Assembly: GCA_044841755.1 (NCBI GenBank)
Contig: JAXOFM010000002.1
Span: 1-64,000, forward strand
Reading direction: 5' to 3'
DNA: 64,000 bases
From: CAZAPO01 sp044841755
Lineage (GTDB): Bacteria > Bacteroidota > Bacteroidia > Flavobacteriales > Flavobacteriaceae
Made by a program: the position numbers and the translations under genes
Shown: one piece after another, positions 63,407 to 64,000 of the stretch
How the letters are laid out: each line of letters opens with the position of its first letter
Position numbering within the stretch: position 1 is the stretch's first letter
Notes under the pieces: generated by a model
Told to the model about the DNA's origin: nothing
Database searches by the model: none
The model's input: only the letters and a program-made list of their open reading frames with translations

Positions 63407-63820
63407 ATGATTCAAAGAATACAGACCGTTTACCTTATAATTGCCGCAGTTATTGCAGGAGGGTTACCGTTTGTATTTAGTTTATGGACTAACAGTGAAG
63501 GAGCAGAAGTGTTTGCTAAAGATGAAATAACTTATCTTGGTTTGTTTGCTGGTTCTGCTGTAATGTCAATAATTGCAATTTTTATGTTTAAAAACAGGCA
63601 GTCTCAATTTGTGTTGGACCGACTGAACATCATATTAAACTTTATTTTACTAGGATTATTTGTGTATCGATCACTAAGCTTATCTGGAGAGGCATCTGAT
63701 GTTTCTGAGAAAGGTATTGGGATTCTTCTACCTATTTTTTCTATCGTATTTCTGGTTTTAGCAAATAAAGCCATCAAAAAGGATGAAGAGCTTGTAAAAT
63801 CTGTAGATCGGTTAAGATAA
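63407..63820 (+). CDS. DUF4293 family membrane protein
   Basis: 137 residues with four predicted membrane segments (VYLIIAAVIAGGLPFVFSLW, YLGLFAGSAVMSIIAIFMF, LNIILNFILLGLFVYRSL, IGILLPIFSIVFLVLANKAI). The start MIQRIQTVYLIIAA and the end ANKAIKKDEELVKSVDRLR are the hallmarks of DUF4293, which in Bacteroidota often lies beside rho, as here. Function unknown; inner membrane. Confidence 0.9.
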   Translation: MIQRIQTVYLIIAAVIAGGLPFVFSLWTNSEGAEVFAKDEITYLGLFAGSAVMSIIAIFMFKNRQSQFVLDRLNIILNFILLGLFVYRSLSLSGEASDVSEKGIGILLPIFSIVFLVLANKAIKKDEELVKSVDRLR

Positions 63821-63849
63821 ACCTATCATCTTAGTAGTATTAGTGCGTG

Positions 63850-63880
63850 AAAGCTCAGAGGTAACTCTGAGCTTTCTTTT
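63850..63880. terminator. Bidirectional terminator between the DUF4293 and phosphatase genes
   Basis: Stem AAAGCTCAGAG/CTCTGAGCTTT with loop GTAA, followed by CTTTTT, between convergent stop codons. Confidence 0.85.
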
Positions 63881-64000
63881 TATCGCTTAAACTCTATTAC
63901 TTCTAAATTCTGAATTTTTTTACCATCTATTTCAAAACGTAGCATAGTTCTAACTTTATGAAATCCATGTTTACCAATAGCGCCTGGATTCATGTGTAGT
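63880..64000 (-). CDS. Metallophosphatase (YfcE-like), C-terminal fragment cut by the window edge
   Basis: The minus-strand frame enters the window at 64000 and stops at 63880. It reads LHMNPGAIGKHGFHKVRTML then RFEIDGKKIQNLEVIEFKR. The NPGAIGKHGFHKVRTMLRF wording is the C-terminal end of YfcE/MJ0936-type calcineurin-like phosphoesterases, where the NPGS/NPGA loop closes the active site. The rest of the gene lies to the right of the window. Confidence 0.75.
   Translation of the reverse strand, partial: LHMNPGAIGKHGFHKVRTMLRFEIDGKKIQNLEVIEFKR

Overview
The window is AT-rich chromosomal DNA from a member of the Bacteroidota, almost certainly a Flavobacteriaceae species, probably marine. The evidence is: proteins with type A and type B type IX secretion (T9SS) sorting domains; promoters with the Bacteroidota -7 element TAnnTTTG and no obvious Shine-Dalgarno sequences; a one-piece SecDF; an archaeal/eukaryotic-type prolyl-tRNA synthetase; and many Flavobacteriia-typical families (DUF6588, DUF4412, DUF4293, DUF2911, Tricorn-like S41 protease, CtlX). 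The genus cannot be settled from the sequence. No rRNA, prophage, insertion sequence or CRISPR array was seen. One tRNA gene (Glu, UUC) is present.

Layout. 1-5.3 kb: the 3' end of a repetitive T9SS surface protein, a secreted M20 peptidase, CtlX and an MFS carrier. 5.3-10.2 kb: an orphan TPR sensor kinase, argS and two tiny genes. 10.2-16.1 kb: a Tricorn-like protease and a Tat-dependent GMC oxidoreductase pair. 16.2-22.5 kb: a cell-surface signalling locus made of an STN-TonB receptor, a FecR anti-sigma factor and an ECF sigma factor, with a divergent 779-aa repeat lipoprotein. 22.5-24.8 kb: ffh-folD. 24.8-29.4 kb: a leftward run of rluF, a hydrolase, a cupin and a lipoprotein, then a HerA-like ATPase. 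29.5-36 kb: queE, a DUF2911 protein, asnB, and an operon of an XRE/DUF4870 regulator, two CPBP proteases and a dipeptide epimerase. 36-41.3 kb: gyrB, a DUF6588 protein, mdh and a DUF4412 protein. 41.3-47.7 kb: a GNAT, formate-THF ligase, a small exported protein and secDF. 47.7-52.6 kb: a lipoprotein MEMO homologue facing a folE-cysS-yidD-lgt-DUF192 operon. 52.8-59.4 kb: a T9SS type B surface protein, a FadL porin and an odd Tyr/Trp- then Ser/Arg-rich lipoprotein. 59.5-64 kb: proS, tRNA-Glu, rpsT, rho, a DUF4293 protein and the 3' end of a metallophosphatase gene.

The strongest candidate for something not yet described is the 16.2-22.4 kb locus. An identical 16-bp motif, GGTAGGAGTTTTTAAA, lies in the sense orientation upstream of fecR (and so of the receptor) and again upstream of the divergent repeat lipoprotein. 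This predicts that the local ECF sigma factor controls both arms, making the lipoprotein a regulon member and possible partner of the receptor. Other regulatory candidates are three TGAC boxes at exact 11-bp spacing (PhoB/OmpR-like) before the CPBP-epimerase operon, a 20-bp-period direct repeat before the DUF6588 gene, and two promoters whose -7 box lies only 4-6 nt from the ATG (predicted leaderless mRNAs). A small exported protein next to secDF has a segment resembling the SecD periplasmic domain.

All functional calls come from reading motifs and family resemblance by eye. No database search was run.
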